The position numbers and the translations under genes were made by a program. A DNA stretch of 64,000 nucleotides from contig NZ_CP009122.1 in the NCBI RefSeq assembly GCF_000803645.1, positions 1,092,501-1,156,500 on the forward strand, given 5' to 3'. The first letter of the stretch is position 1; the number at the start of each line of letters is the position of its first letter. The notes under the pieces are model-generated. The model saw nothing but the letters and a program-made list of their open reading frames with translations. It was not told the origin of the DNA and searched no databases. The stretch is from Sphingopyxis fribergensis (lineage in GTDB: Bacteria > Pseudomonadota > Alphaproteobacteria > Sphingomonadales > Sphingomonadaceae). Positions 1 to 8,406 of the stretch are shown here, piece after piece.

Positions 1-69
1 GGTTTGCGCCGATGCGGGCTGGCCGATCGATACGGCAGCGAGGGCGGCGAGGATCAGAAGCTTTTGCAT
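1..69 (-). CDS. N-terminus of a secreted protein (partial, runs off window start)
   Basis: The minus strand opens at an ATG at 69 and stays open to the window edge, giving only 23 residues. They form a complete signal peptide: a short basic start (MQK), a hydrophobic core LLILAALAAVSIG and an A-S-A type cleavage site followed by QT. A GGAG ribosome site lies 7 nt upstream of the ATG. The mature protein is outside the window, so its function cannot be named. It is divergent from the LysR gene at 218, so it may be a target of that regulator; this is inference from position only. Confidence 0.7.
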   Translation of the reverse strand, partial: MQKLLILAALAAVSIGQPASAQT

Positions 70-165
70 CTTGTTTCTCCATCGTCCGGCTGAGGAGGGG
101 AGGAAGCCGGTAGACCGGAGATAGGCGATTGCCCGAGCCGGCAGGAGCAACGAGTTTGCCGCGCC

Positions 166-185
166 ATTCTGCAAAATTGCAGAAT
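166..185. promoter_or_regulatory. Perfect inverted repeat, candidate LysR-type operator
   Basis: ATTCTGCAAAATTGCAGAAT has 9-bp perfect arms around a 2-bp centre. It lies between the divergent secreted-protein gene (start 69) and the LysR gene (start 218), 33 bp before the LysR start. It contains the T-N11-A pattern typical of LysR-type binding sites, so autoregulation and control of the divergent gene are likely. Binding is inferred. Confidence 0.6.
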
Positions 186-217
186 GAGCGCCGGGCCATT
201 ATGTCGCACAAGGCGCC

Positions 218-1099
218 ATGTATGATTGGAACGACCTGAAGGCCTTTCTGGCCGTTGCCGAGACCGGCAGCACGCTGTCGGCCGCGCAGGCGATGCGCGT
301 CAGCCAGACGACCGTCGCCCGGCGTATCGCCGCGCTCGAGGAAGCGACCGGCCTCAACCTCTTCGAACGGCGGCAGGCGGGCTATGCGCTGACCCCGGTG
401 GGCGAAGCGATGCTGGCGAGTGCGCTGGCCGTCCGCGACGCCGCCGACCGCTTCGGCGAGGCCGCGGGCGCGCGCTCGCGCGATGCCGGCGGCACGGTCA
501 GCCTGACAACGATGGAAATCTTCGCGGTGACGATCCTGCCGCCGATCCTGCGCGACCTGCGCGCCGCGCACCCGGGAATCCATATCCAGCTCGACACGGC
601 GGACGAGCCGCGCGACCTCGCGGCGGGTGCGGCGGACATCGCGATCCGCAGCAGCAAGCAGCCGAGCGGCGCGGGCCTGGTCGGGCGGCGCATCGCCGAC
701 AATCCGTGGACCGTCTATTGCAGCCGCGCCTATGCCGACCTCCACGGCATCCCGCACACGCGCGAGGAGCTTGCCGTGCACCCCTTCATCGGCGGCGGCG
801 GTTATGTCTGGGAACCCTATCAGGCGTGGCTCCGGCAATATGGGCTCGAGGATTCGGTGGTAATGAAATATGACACCGGCACCGGCCTGCTCGCCGGCGT
901 GCGCTCGGGCATGGGGCTGACGATCCTCCCCGCCTTCATCGCCGACCGCGAGCCCGACCTGATCCGCTGCATCCCGCCCAAGACGGAAGATACGACGGGG
1001 CTGTGGCTGCTCACCCACGAACGGCTGCGGCATGTGCCCCGCGTGCGTCTCGTCATCGATTTCCTTGCCGCAGAACTGACGAAGCTCGCGCGCAGCTAG
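218..1099 (+). CDS. LysR family transcriptional regulator
   Basis: 293 residues, the normal length for the family. Residues 1-60 form the winged helix-turn-helix (LKAFLAVAETGSTLSAAQ, VSQTTVARRIAALE), followed by a linker helix and a LysR substrate-binding domain from about residue 90 to the end. The effector is unknown. The gene is divergent from a secreted-protein gene at 1-69, and a perfect palindrome lies between them, which fits the usual divergent arrangement in which the regulator controls itself and its neighbour. No other linked target is visible; the next gene downstream is on the opposite strand. Confidence 0.92.
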   Translation: MYDWNDLKAFLAVAETGSTLSAAQAMRVSQTTVARRIAALEEATGLNLFERRQAGYALTPVGEAMLASALAVRDAADRFGEAAGARSRDAGGTVSLTTMEIFAVTILPPILRDLRAAHPGIHIQLDTADEPRDLAAGAADIAIRSSKQPSGAGLVGRRIADNPWTVYCSRAYADLHGIPHTREELAVHPFIGGGGYVWEPYQAWLRQYGLEDSVVMKYDTGTGLLAGVRSGMGLTILPAFIADREPDLIRCIPPKTEDTTGLWLLTHERLRHVPRVRLVIDFLAAELTKLARS

Positions 1100-1236
1100 G
1101 GCGAGCCAAGCGGAAATCGCTGTCCTACAATATTTCGCTGATTTAGCGTTTCGGCGATGACCGGCGACGCATCTTTCCTCTGGACCGCTACAGGCATCTT
1201 TCCGCGCCTTTCAACGCGCGGGATGGAAAGCGATTT

Positions 1237-1401
1237 GCGAGTGAAGTTGCGCAGTTTTCTGCCGTTTCGAAAATGCGCCATCTTTTCTTCTATCGTCATT
1301 CCGGACTTGGTCCGGGATCCGTTGGGTCTACCGACAGATGCTGAACCCCGGATCAGGTCCGGGGCGACGAAATGGGTGGAATCGCGAGTGAAGTTGCGCA
1401 G
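1237..1401. repeat. Direct repeat pair flanking a REP-like hairpin
   Basis: The 18-mer GCGAGTGAAGTTGCGCAG occurs at 1237-1254 and again at 1384-1401, with weaker similarity continuing some bases on both sides. The 129 bp between the copies hold the GTCATTCCGGACTTGGTCCGG hairpin element. The pair fills most of the 1100-1426 gap, which contains no convincing gene. It may reflect a local duplication around the repeat. Confidence 0.6.
1294..1369. repeat. Intergenic hairpin repeat, family C copy 1
   Basis: It begins CGTCATTCCGGAC and ends GTCCGGGGCGACG, with inner arms CCGGACTTGGTCCGG and CCCCGGATCAGGTCCGG. Related copies occur at 20434-20527 and 53262-53334. It lies between the ends of the convergent LysR gene and the IalB-like gene, where such elements are usually tolerated. 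Confidence 0.7.
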
Positions 1402-1426
1402 AAATCCGCCACTTCTCCAAAGCGCC

Positions 1427-1924
1427 TCAGCGCAGCTTGGCGCACCCCAAGGCTGCCGCATCGATCGCGGTCGCCGCGCCGCGCAGCCGGTAGGTGTCGG
1501 CGATTGCTCCGCCGGTCGCGGTCCCGCTCTCGACGCTCATGCTCGGCGCCGATCGCATCGCGGCGACGATCGCGGCGTCCATCCGCGGGTCGCTCGCCCA
1601 GCCGTGCATGCCGTTGCCGGTCAGGATGAAGCGGCGGCTGCCGATCGTCAGCCGCAGTTCGCGCCCGGGCGCGCGCTCTTTCGACAGACGAACGTAAAAT
1701 TGCCCGCGAATGCGCGATTTCGGCCAATAACCGACGCTGGCATAGGCCTTGACCTTGGGCCGCCCGATCGTCGCCGCCGGTGCGGCGAGCGCGTAACAGC
1801 GCGGGGTCGTGGGATCGCGGAATGCGCCCCATCCGTCGAAAATGCCGAGCGCCGTCGGACCGGCGGCCAGCGCCGCGACGGGCATTGCCGCCGCTATCAG
1901 GAAAAGGGTGGCCCAGCGCCGCAT
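1427..1924 (-). CDS. Secreted IalB-like protein
   Basis: 165 residues from the ATG at 1924. This start is chosen over the longer frame from 1981 because it begins a clean signal peptide (MRRWATLFLIAAAMPVAALAA). The mature part contains FDGWGAF, RCYALAAP, RGQFYVRLSKE, a predicted beta-rich core and a C-terminal GCAKLR. This resembles the alphaproteobacterial invasion-associated locus B (IalB) family, periplasmic or outer-membrane associated proteins of unclear biochemical role. The match is by pattern and length only. The gene is divergent from dnaN, with 171 bp between the starts. Confidence 0.6.
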   Translation of the reverse strand: MRRWATLFLIAAAMPVAALAAGPTALGIFDGWGAFRDPTTPRCYALAAPAATIGRPKVKAYASVGYWPKSRIRGQFYVRLSKERAPGRELRLTIGSRRFILTGNGMHGWASDPRMDAAIVAAMRSAPSMSVESGTATGGAIADTYRLRGAATAIDAAALGCAKLR

Positions 1925-2095
1925 CGCGCCTCGTTCGCGCGATTGGGGATGCTTTGCAAGCATGGCTTGCACGCGCCGCACCGTGCGTTAAGGAAGGTGG
2001 ACATTTTCAGGGGCCAGAATCGGGGTGCGAATCGCCTCCGATCCTCTGTCCCTCAGGGACTTTTCCCGAGAAACACGCAGGATGGCGGATTAAGA

Positions 2096-3211
2096 ATGAA
2101 AGCGACGATCGAACGCGCAGTGTTGTTGAAAAGCCTCGGCCACGTCCAGTCGGTGGTCGAACGGCGTAACACGATCCCGATCCTCTCGAACGTGCTGATC
2201 GAAGCCGATGCGTCGGGCCAGCTCAAACTGATGGCGACCGACCTCGACTTGCAGGTCGTCGAAACGATCGCGGCAAAGGTCGAGACGGCGGGCACCACGA
2301 CCGTGTCGGCGCACACCCTCTTCGAAATCGCCCGCAAGCTGCCCGAGGGTTCCGAGGTCAGCCTCGCCGCCGCCGAGGGCAAGATGCAGGTCAAGGCCGG
2401 CCGGTCGAACTTCAACCTGCCAACGCTGCCGCGCGACGATTTCCCGGTGATCGCCGAGGGCGACCTGCCGACCAATTTCGAGCTGCCCGTCGCTGAGCTG
2501 ATCCAGATCATCGACAAGACGCGCTTCGCCATTTCGACTGAGGAAACGCGCTATTACCTCAATGGCATTTTCCTGCACGTCGCCGAGGATGCGACGGGCC
2601 CGGTGCTCAAGGCCGCGGCGACCGACGGCCACCGCCTCGCGCGCTACACCGTCACGCGCCCGGACGGCGCCTCGTCGATGCCCGACGTGATCGTGCCGCG
2701 CAAATGCGTCACCGAAATCCGCAAGCTGCTCGACGAGGCCGAAGGCAATGTCGAAATCAGCCTGTCGGCAAGCAAGATCCGCTTCCAGCTCGGCCATGCG
2801 ATCCTGACCTCGAAGCTGATCGACGGCACCTTCCCCGATTACAGCCGCGTCATCCCGACCGCGAACGACAAGCTGCTCAAGGTCGATCCGAAGAGCCTCT
2901 ATCAGGGCGTCGACCGCGTTTCGACGATTGCCAGCGAAAAGACCCGCGCGGTCAAGGTCGGGCTCGACAAGGACCGCATCACCCTGTCGGTGACCAGCCC
3001 CGAAAACGGCACCGCCGCCGAAGAAGTCGCGGCGGTCTACGACAGCGAGGCGATGGAGATCGGCTTCAACGCCCGCTACCTCAGCGACATCCTCGGCCAG
3101 GTCGACGGCGACACCGTCGAACTCCACCTCGCCGACGCCAACGCCCCGACGCTGATCCGCGAAAGCGAAAAAAGCCCGGCGCTCTACGTGCTTATGCCGA
3201 TGCGGGTGTAA
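2096..3211 (+). CDS. dnaN: DNA polymerase III subunit beta (sliding clamp)
   Basis: 371 residues, the standard length. It starts MKATIERAVLLKSLGHVQ and ends YVLMPMRV, as clamp proteins do. Three repeated clamp domains can be followed (N-terminal to about 120, central 130-245 with the LNGIFLH segment, C-terminal 250-371). The dimeric ring tethers polymerase III to DNA and is the docking site for many replication and repair proteins. The ATG at 2096 has GGA 6 nt upstream; the long open frame before it is not coding. dnaA, often adjacent in other bacteria, is not here. A bidirectional terminator follows. Confidence 0.98.
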   Translation: MKATIERAVLLKSLGHVQSVVERRNTIPILSNVLIEADASGQLKLMATDLDLQVVETIAAKVETAGTTTVSAHTLFEIARKLPEGSEVSLAAAEGKMQVKAGRSNFNLPTLPRDDFPVIAEGDLPTNFELPVAELIQIIDKTRFAISTEETRYYLNGIFLHVAEDATGPVLKAAATDGHRLARYTVTRPDGASSMPDVIVPRKCVTEIRKLLDEAEGNVEISLSASKIRFQLGHAILTSKLIDGTFPDYSRVIPTANDKLLKVDPKSLYQGVDRVSTIASEKTRAVKVGLDKDRITLSVTSPENGTAAEEVAAVYDSEAMEIGFNARYLSDILGQVDGDTVELHLADANAPTLIRESEKSPALYVLMPMRV

Positions 3212-3233
3212 CTACCCGCTAACGCCTGAAACG

Positions 3234-3263
3234 AAAAAGGCCCCGCAATCGCGGGGCTTTTTC
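3234..3263. terminator. Bidirectional rho-independent terminator
   Basis: AAAAAG-GCCCCGC-AATC-GCGGGGC-TTTTTC forms a 7-bp GC stem flanked by A and T runs on both sides. It sits between the convergent ends of dnaN (3211) and the PQQ-type dehydrogenase gene (3264), so it can end transcription from both. Confidence 0.9.
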
Positions 3264-4604
3264 TTATCCGGACTTCGCGACCCGCCAGATCACGCCGCCG
3301 GTATCGTCCGCAACCAGCGCGCTGCCATCCTTCGCGACCTCGACATCGGCCGGACGGCCGCGGGTCGTCTTGCCGTCCTTGGCAAGGAACTGGTCAAGCA
3401 CGGTGACGGGCAGCGCGTCGACGGGCTTGCCGTTGGCGCCGAACTTGACGAACACCACGCTGTAGCCCGCCACGGGCTCGCGGTTCCACGACCCGTGCAG
3501 CGCAATCAGCGCACCGTTCGCCCAGCGATCGCCCAGGTCGAGCCCCTCGGTAAAGGTGAAACCGAGCGGCGCGGTATGGGCTCCCAGCCCATATTCGGGG
3601 CGCTTGACATATTGGCGCCGATCTTCGGCCTCGGGCTCGACCCGCGGGTCGATGTAACCGCCCCAATAATACCAGGGCCAGCCATAAAAATCGCCCTCGG
3701 TGACGTCGGTCAGATAGTCGGGGACAAGGTCGCTGCCGAGCATGTCGCGCTCGTTGACCACGGTCCACAGCCGGTCGCTGCCGGGATAGAAATTGAGGCC
3801 GACGGGGTTGCGGATGCCCGCGGCGAACGTCCGCATATATCCATTCTCGGGGCGCACCTCGAGCACGCTGGCGCGGCGGAATTCGCGGTTCATGCCCGCT
3901 TCGCCGATATTCGAGTCGGCGCCGACCCCGATATAGAGCCAGCCGTTCGGTGCTGCGGCCAGGCTCTTGGTCCAATGGCGGTTGGTGCCCTTCGCCGGCA
4001 GATCGACGAGCTTCGTCGGCTTGCCGCTCATCTTGGTCTCGCCGGCCACATAGGGGAAGGCCAGCAGCGCGTCGGTGTTCGCGACGTAGAGCGTGCTGCC
4101 GACCAGCGCCATGCCATAAGGCGAGTTCAGTCCGGTGATATAGGCCGTCTTCACTTCGGCCTTGCCGTCACCATCGGCGTCGCGGAGCAGCGTGATGCGG
4201 TTGGCAGAAACGCCGCTGGCGCCGGCCTTGCCCATCAGCTTGCCCATCACCTTGCCCTCGATGCCCGAGGTATCGCGCGGCGGGCTCTGCGCCTCGGCAA
4301 CAAGCACGTCGCCATTGGGCAGCACGAGCATGTTGCGCGGATGGTCGAGCCCGTCGGCGAAGCGCGCGACGGCCAGCCCCTGCGCGGCGCGCGGCGCCTG
4401 TCCGGCGGGCCAGCTTGTCGCCTCAGGGACGTTCATCGTCGGAAAGGACTCAGTCTTTTGCGACGCCATCACCGGCACCCGGCCGCTGAGTTCGGCGGTC
4501 GAGAAGCGCGCCACATCGGGCCGCGACATGATGTAGAATGCGATGCCGCCAATGATCAGCAGCAGCAACAGGGCGAGGGCGGCATATTTCAGGATCTTGC
4601 GCAT
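3264..4604 (-). CDS. Membrane-anchored sorbosone dehydrogenase-like (PQQ-type beta-propeller) protein
   Basis: 446 residues. Residues 1-28 are a single transmembrane or uncleaved signal anchor (ILKYAALALLLLLIIGGIAF). The rest is a predicted six-bladed propeller with family hallmarks: FADGLDHPRNMLVLPNGDVL, LNSPYGMAL, NRHWTKSLAAAPNGWLYI, GIRNPVGLNFYP, VNERDMLGSDLVPDYLT, and a C-terminal HGSWNREPVAGYSVVFV. These match the L-sorbosone dehydrogenase / soluble glucose dehydrogenase superfamily, periplasmic enzymes that oxidise sugars or aldehydes using PQQ. The substrate and real PQQ use are not shown by the sequence, and no PQQ biosynthesis genes are in the window. Confidence 0.85.
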   Translation of the reverse strand: MRKILKYAALALLLLLIIGGIAFYIMSRPDVARFSTAELSGRVPVMASQKTESFPTMNVPEATSWPAGQAPRAAQGLAVARFADGLDHPRNMLVLPNGDVLVAEAQSPPRDTSGIEGKVMGKLMGKAGASGVSANRITLLRDADGDGKAEVKTAYITGLNSPYGMALVGSTLYVANTDALLAFPYVAGETKMSGKPTKLVDLPAKGTNRHWTKSLAAAPNGWLYIGVGADSNIGEAGMNREFRRASVLEVRPENGYMRTFAAGIRNPVGLNFYPGSDRLWTVVNERDMLGSDLVPDYLTDVTEGDFYGWPWYYWGGYIDPRVEPEAEDRRQYVKRPEYGLGAHTAPLGFTFTEGLDLGDRWANGALIALHGSWNREPVAGYSVVFVKFGANGKPVDALPVTVLDQFLAKDGKTTRGRPADVEVAKDGSALVADDTGGVIWRVAKSG

Positions 4605-4659
4605 GACGTCTGTCTACACGGGCTAGGCGCAGCGTCAAAGGGGTTGCATCGGCGCACAA

Positions 4660-4692
4660 AAGGTTAATCGCGAACGGCTCGTGATTAACCTT
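4660..4692. promoter_or_regulatory. Strong inverted repeat in a divergent promoter region
   Basis: AAGGTTAATC (4660-4669) is perfectly complementary to GATTAACCTT (4683-4692). The inner bases CGA/TCG extend the stem around a 5-nt loop, giving about 14 paired positions with one G.T. No T run follows, so a terminator is unlikely. It lies between the divergent genes starting at 4604 and 4776 and is a candidate operator. The arms contain TTAACC, which resembles a CtrA half site. Confidence 0.5.
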
Positions 4693-4775
4693 ACCCGATC
4701 ATTCATCACGGTTGGGAACTGGGCGGTGAGGGGCGGGCGTTAGAAGTTGAGTTCTACCAACGGACCAGGAAATCG

Positions 4776-4991
4776 ATGCACCTGCCAGCACCCTTTCTCA
4801 CCGACCGCGCTGCGGTCGAGGATGCCCATGCGCTGATCATGATGCATGGCGAAGAAGCGGGCTTTGCCGCCGCTGCACGCGCCGAGCAGTATCGCGTGCT
4901 TGGCAACCACGTCCACTTCGCGCGCTGGCGCCAGATTGAACGGCTGATCACCTATCTGTCGGTCGAGGACATCCTCGACACGGTGCACTGA
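4776..4991 (+). CDS. Small conserved-looking protein of unknown function
   Basis: 71 residues with acidic and aromatic character; features include HALIMMHGEEAGFAAAARAE and a C-terminal HFARWRQIERLITYLS. The pattern HGEEA...HFxRWRQIxRLI resembles short helical proteins of sphingomonads that carry only DUF names; I do not assign a function. An AGGA ribosome site lies upstream of the ATG at 4776, which supports translation. The frame on the opposite strand (4740-4988) is treated as a shadow. It ends 4 nt before the convergent argC stop. Confidence 0.65.
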   Translation: MHLPAPFLTDRAAVEDAHALIMMHGEEAGFAAAARAEQYRVLGNHVHFARWRQIERLITYLSVEDILDTVH

Positions 4992-4995
4992 GCGT

Positions 4996-5913
4996 CTAAA
5001 TCCGCAGGCCCGCGGTTTCGGGCAACCCAGCCATGATGTTGAGATTCTGGACGCAGGCGCCGCTCGCGCCCTTGCCCAGATTGTCGAGCCGCGCGACGAG
5101 GCGGAGCTGGTGCCCGCTTGGGTCGGAAAAGAGCGTTAGCTCCATCCGGTCGGTCGCTTCATCCTTTTGGCTCAGCAGCAATTCGCTCTCATCGCCGCGC
5201 CGCACCGACACCAATGTCGATCCGTCGAAATGGCCTGCGAGAGCAGCGAACGCGGCATCGGCGGTCGGCGCTTCGAAACTCAGCGGCACCTCGACCAGCA
5301 TCCCGCGATAGACAGGGACGACAGCTGGCGCGAACAGCGGCGGATGGGTCAGGCCCGCGCCCTGCTGCATTTCGGGCACATGTTTGTGATTGAGCGACAG
5401 CCCATAGCTGCGAAAACCGATATCGGGTTCGGCCTCGAACCGCGCGATCAACTCCTTGCCGCCGCCCGAATAGCCCGAGACCGCGTTGACGCTGAGCCGC
5501 GCGTCGGTCGCGACGATGCCCGCGGCGACGAGCGGCGCGACCAGCGCAAGAAAGCCCGTCGGATAACAGCCCGGATTGCTGACCCGCGGCGAGGCGGCGA
5601 TCGCTTCGCGCTGTCCGGCGCTCAGTTCGGGAAAGCCATAGGCCCAGCCGGGCGCGACGCGGTGTGCGGTCGACGCGTCGATCACCTTCGTGCGCTCGTT
5701 GCCGATCATCGCGACCGCTTCGATTGCCGCGGCATCGGGCAGGCAGAGGATGACGAAATCGGCCGTGTTCAGCGCCTCGGCGCGGCGCGCGGCATCCTTG
5801 CGCTGGGCGTCGGGCAGGGTGAGCAGCGTAAACTCGCTCCGTCCGGCGAGCCGCTCGGCAATTTCCAGGCCCGTCGTACCCGCCGCGCCGTCGATGAAGA
5901 CCGTATGTGTCAT
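4996..5913 (-). CDS. argC: N-acetyl-gamma-glutamyl-phosphate reductase
   Basis: 305 residues, the shorter type 2 ArgC class. The N-terminal NAD(P) motif is FIDGAAGTTGLEIAERL, the catalytic cysteine is in SNPGCYPTGF, and the C-terminal dimerisation region contains SLNHKHVPEMQQ. It reduces N-acetyl-glutamyl phosphate to the semialdehyde in arginine biosynthesis. It starts 5 bp downstream of the NlpC/P60 gene stop on the same strand, so the two are probably co-transcribed with the aminopeptidase upstream. Confidence 0.95.
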   Translation of the reverse strand: MTHTVFIDGAAGTTGLEIAERLAGRSEFTLLTLPDAQRKDAARRAEALNTADFVILCLPDAAAIEAVAMIGNERTKVIDASTAHRVAPGWAYGFPELSAGQREAIAASPRVSNPGCYPTGFLALVAPLVAAGIVATDARLSVNAVSGYSGGGKELIARFEAEPDIGFRSYGLSLNHKHVPEMQQGAGLTHPPLFAPAVVPVYRGMLVEVPLSFEAPTADAAFAALAGHFDGSTLVSVRRGDESELLLSQKDEATDRMELTLFSDPSGHQLRLVARLDNLGKGASGACVQNLNIMAGLPETAGLRI

Positions 5914-5917
5914 GATT

Positions 5918-6838
5918 TTATTTCAGTCGTTTATAGCCGGTGACCGGCACATCATTCCCTTTCGCCGCCGAACGCGCGATCACGTCGGCCAGCGGTTCGC
6001 TGTTCACCGCCATCCATCGTCGGCTGGCGTGAATGATGGTCTGGCCGTCGGCCATGATGCCGACATGACCGGGGAAGAAGACAAGATCGCCGCGCGCGAG
6101 TTTTGCCGGATCGACATCCTTGTCGGCTCCCAGCGACGCGAGTTGCAGGTCGCTGTCGCGCGGCAACTGGATACCCGCGGCCGCCCACACCAACTGGACG
6201 AGGCCCGAACAGTCGATGCCCTTGGCGGTGCGGCCGCCCCAGACATAAGGCGTGCCGATCATCTGCTCGGCGAGCTCGGCGGGGTCATTGTCCGCCGCGC
6301 CAACTTCGACAAGCGACGCCAGCGGCAGATAGCCGTGCGAGGTTGCGAGCCACTCGCCCTCTGCTTCGCCCATCACCAGCGCGCCGCGCGGCAGGACGGC
6401 GGGGCCGCCGCTCGCGGCATCGGGCGCGCTGTGCAGCATCGCCTCGATCATCGCGACGCGGTGCGTCGGCGCGATCGGCGCGGCGAGCGCTTCGGCGGCG
6501 AGATAGCCGACATAATGGTCGGCAAGGCAATAGCCCCACGCCCAGCCGCCGGTCAGGTCGAGCAGCGCGAAGCCTTCGCCGAACAGCATTTCGCTTGTCT
6601 GGTCGGCATCGATCGACGGCGAGGCGCGCAGCGAAGCGGCGGGCAGCACGCCGCTGCGCATCATGGGCGCAGCATAGTGCGGCGCGAAATGCGTTCCGGC
6701 GACCGCGATATCGGCGAGGTCGGGCCGGATCGCGACGACACGCGGGTCAAAGCTCTGCGACGTGCCAGTCAAACCAAAGCGATCGCGGCCCGCGCCAGCG
6801 GCGCCGGGGCGCCCCATGCGCACGCGGTTCGCCGCCAT
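5918..6838 (-). CDS. NlpC/P60 family cysteine peptidase
   Basis: 306 residues from the ATG at 6838; a longer frame would need a TTG at 6904. AGGAAG lies 10 nt before the ATG. The C-terminal 120 residues are a C40 peptidase domain: WGGRTAKGIDCSGLVQLVW holds the catalytic Cys, GDLVFFPGHVGIM the His, and IIHASRR follows. The N-terminal part resembles the SH3-like region found before such domains. Family members cut peptidoglycan stem peptides or related amide bonds. There is no clear signal peptide, so a cytoplasmic recycling role is possible. It lies between the M17 aminopeptidase and argC on one strand. Confidence 0.88.
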   Translation of the reverse strand: MAANRVRMGRPGAAGAGRDRFGLTGTSQSFDPRVVAIRPDLADIAVAGTHFAPHYAAPMMRSGVLPAASLRASPSIDADQTSEMLFGEGFALLDLTGGWAWGYCLADHYVGYLAAEALAAPIAPTHRVAMIEAMLHSAPDAASGGPAVLPRGALVMGEAEGEWLATSHGYLPLASLVEVGAADNDPAELAEQMIGTPYVWGGRTAKGIDCSGLVQLVWAAAGIQLPRDSDLQLASLGADKDVDPAKLARGDLVFFPGHVGIMADGQTIIHASRRWMAVNSEPLADVIARSAAKGNDVPVTGYKRLK

Positions 6839-6947
6839 ATTATCGCCACTTCCTGCTGTCACTTGCCGTCCTGTAAAAAGCTGGGTTCCGCACGCGGCGG
6901 ACAATCGCGCGCCATTAGACCAGCAGACCCTGCTTTATCAAGAATGT

Positions 6948-8351
6948 TCAGTTTTTCCCACGCCGGTCGTATCGGGCCTGCAGCATTGCCCACGCCGCGC
7001 GCAACCCCAGCGCGGCGCCACCTTTAGGCCGTCCGGGTTTCGCCGAGGGGCGCCATGCGAAGGTATCGAGATGTGCCCAAGCCGCGCCATCGGGTACAAA
7101 GCGCTTCAGGAACAAAGCCGCCGTGATCGATCCGGCAAAGGCCGAACTGCCCGCATTGCCCAAGTCCGCAATGTCGGTTTCGAGCAGGTCGGCATAACCG
7201 TCCCACAGTGGCATCCGCCAGAGCGGATCGTCACGTTCGATCCCCGCCGCGAGCATCGCCTCGGCAAGCGCGTCGTCGTTGGCGAACAATGGCGGCAGGT
7301 CGGGGCCGAGCGCAACGCGCGCGGCGCCGGTCAATGTCGCGAAATCGATGATCAGCTCGGGCTTGGATTCGCCCGCCTTGGCCAGTGCATCGCCCAGCAC
7401 CAGCCGCCCTTCGGCGTCGGTATTGCCGATCTCAACCGTCAGCCCCTTGCGGCTCTTGAGCACGTCGCCGGGGCGGAAGGCGTCGGCCGAAATTGCATTT
7501 TCGGCGGCGGCGACCAGGCAGTGCAGCCGCACCGGCAGCCCGCTCGCCATCACCAGTTCAGCGAGCGCCAGCACATGAGCCGCGCCGCCCATATCTTTCT
7601 TCATCAACCGCATGCCCGCCGCCGGCTTGATGTCCAGCCCGCCGCTGTCGAAGCTGATCCCCTTGCCGACCAGCGCGATGCGCGGGTGATCGTCCTTGCC
7701 CCATTCGATCTCGATCAGGCGCGGCGCGTGATGCTTCGCCGCGGCGCGCCCGACCGCATGGATCATCGGATAGCCCTGTTCGAGCGCCTCGCCCTTGGTG
7801 ACGGTCAGCTTGCCGCTATGCGCTTTCGCGATGCGCTCGGCCGCTTTTTCGATCGCGGCAGGCCCCATGTCGGCGGCGGGGGTGTTGACCAGGTCGCGAA
7901 CAAGCGCGGTTGCGCGCATCTCCGCAACCATCGGGGCAATCGCGCCGACATCGCTCGTCAGCAGCACGCGCGGGCCTTTGGTCGGCGGGTTCGATTTATA
8001 GGCATCAAAGCGATATTGCGCGCTCATCCATCCGAACAGCGCCTTGCCGGGTTGCTGGCCTTCGACGCGATAGCGGCCTTCGGGCAGGATTTGTCCGAGT
8101 TTGGCGAGGCACCAGGCCGACAGGCTGTCTACCTTCGCGACCGTGGTGACGACCGCCCATTTTTCGGGGTCGTCGCCGGGCAGGATTGCATGAACGAAGG
8201 CATCGGGTTTGAAACCCACCGCGGCCAGATGCGCGCGCTCGCGGGCGCTGCGCCCCTTCAGCCACTCGTCATAGCCCTTCTTGTCGACGAGGTGGATCGG
8301 GCGCGCATCCTGCCCCTTGTCGGGCTGGATCAGGTCGGAATAGTCGGTCAT
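6948..8351 (-). CDS. M17 leucyl aminopeptidase family protein
   Basis: 467 residues. The C-terminal catalytic domain carries the family signature NTDAEGRL and the metal and active-site segments VGKGISFDSGGLDIKPAAGM and MKKDMGGAAHVL. The family is a hexameric two-metal exopeptidase acting on N-terminal residues, mostly in the cytoplasm. Two neighbouring peptidase-type genes (this and NlpC/P60 at 5918-6838) may act together on peptide fragments. The start is divergent from the lipoprotein gene at 8407 with 55 bp between them. Confidence 0.93.
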   Translation of the reverse strand: MTDYSDLIQPDKGQDARPIHLVDKKGYDEWLKGRSARERAHLAAVGFKPDAFVHAILPGDDPEKWAVVTTVAKVDSLSAWCLAKLGQILPEGRYRVEGQQPGKALFGWMSAQYRFDAYKSNPPTKGPRVLLTSDVGAIAPMVAEMRATALVRDLVNTPAADMGPAAIEKAAERIAKAHSGKLTVTKGEALEQGYPMIHAVGRAAAKHHAPRLIEIEWGKDDHPRIALVGKGISFDSGGLDIKPAAGMRLMKKDMGGAAHVLALAELVMASGLPVRLHCLVAAAENAISADAFRPGDVLKSRKGLTVEIGNTDAEGRLVLGDALAKAGESKPELIIDFATLTGAARVALGPDLPPLFANDDALAEAMLAAGIERDDPLWRMPLWDGYADLLETDIADLGNAGSSAFAGSITAALFLKRFVPDGAAWAHLDTFAWRPSAKPGRPKGGAALGLRAAWAMLQARYDRRGKN

Positions 8352-8406
8352 GCGCTTGGTGCTAGGCTGCTCGGGATATTTTGTCGATTCCCGGCGTTAT
8401 GTCTGC

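Noticed and set aside
1157..2095. N-terminal extension of the dnaN frame
   Set aside because: DnaN starts at the standard MKATIERAV; the extension crosses repeats and a divergent gene.
2090..3127. 345-codon minus-strand ORF over dnaN
   Set aside because: Shadow of a high-GC gene; dnaN is certain, and the ORF has no recognisable domain.
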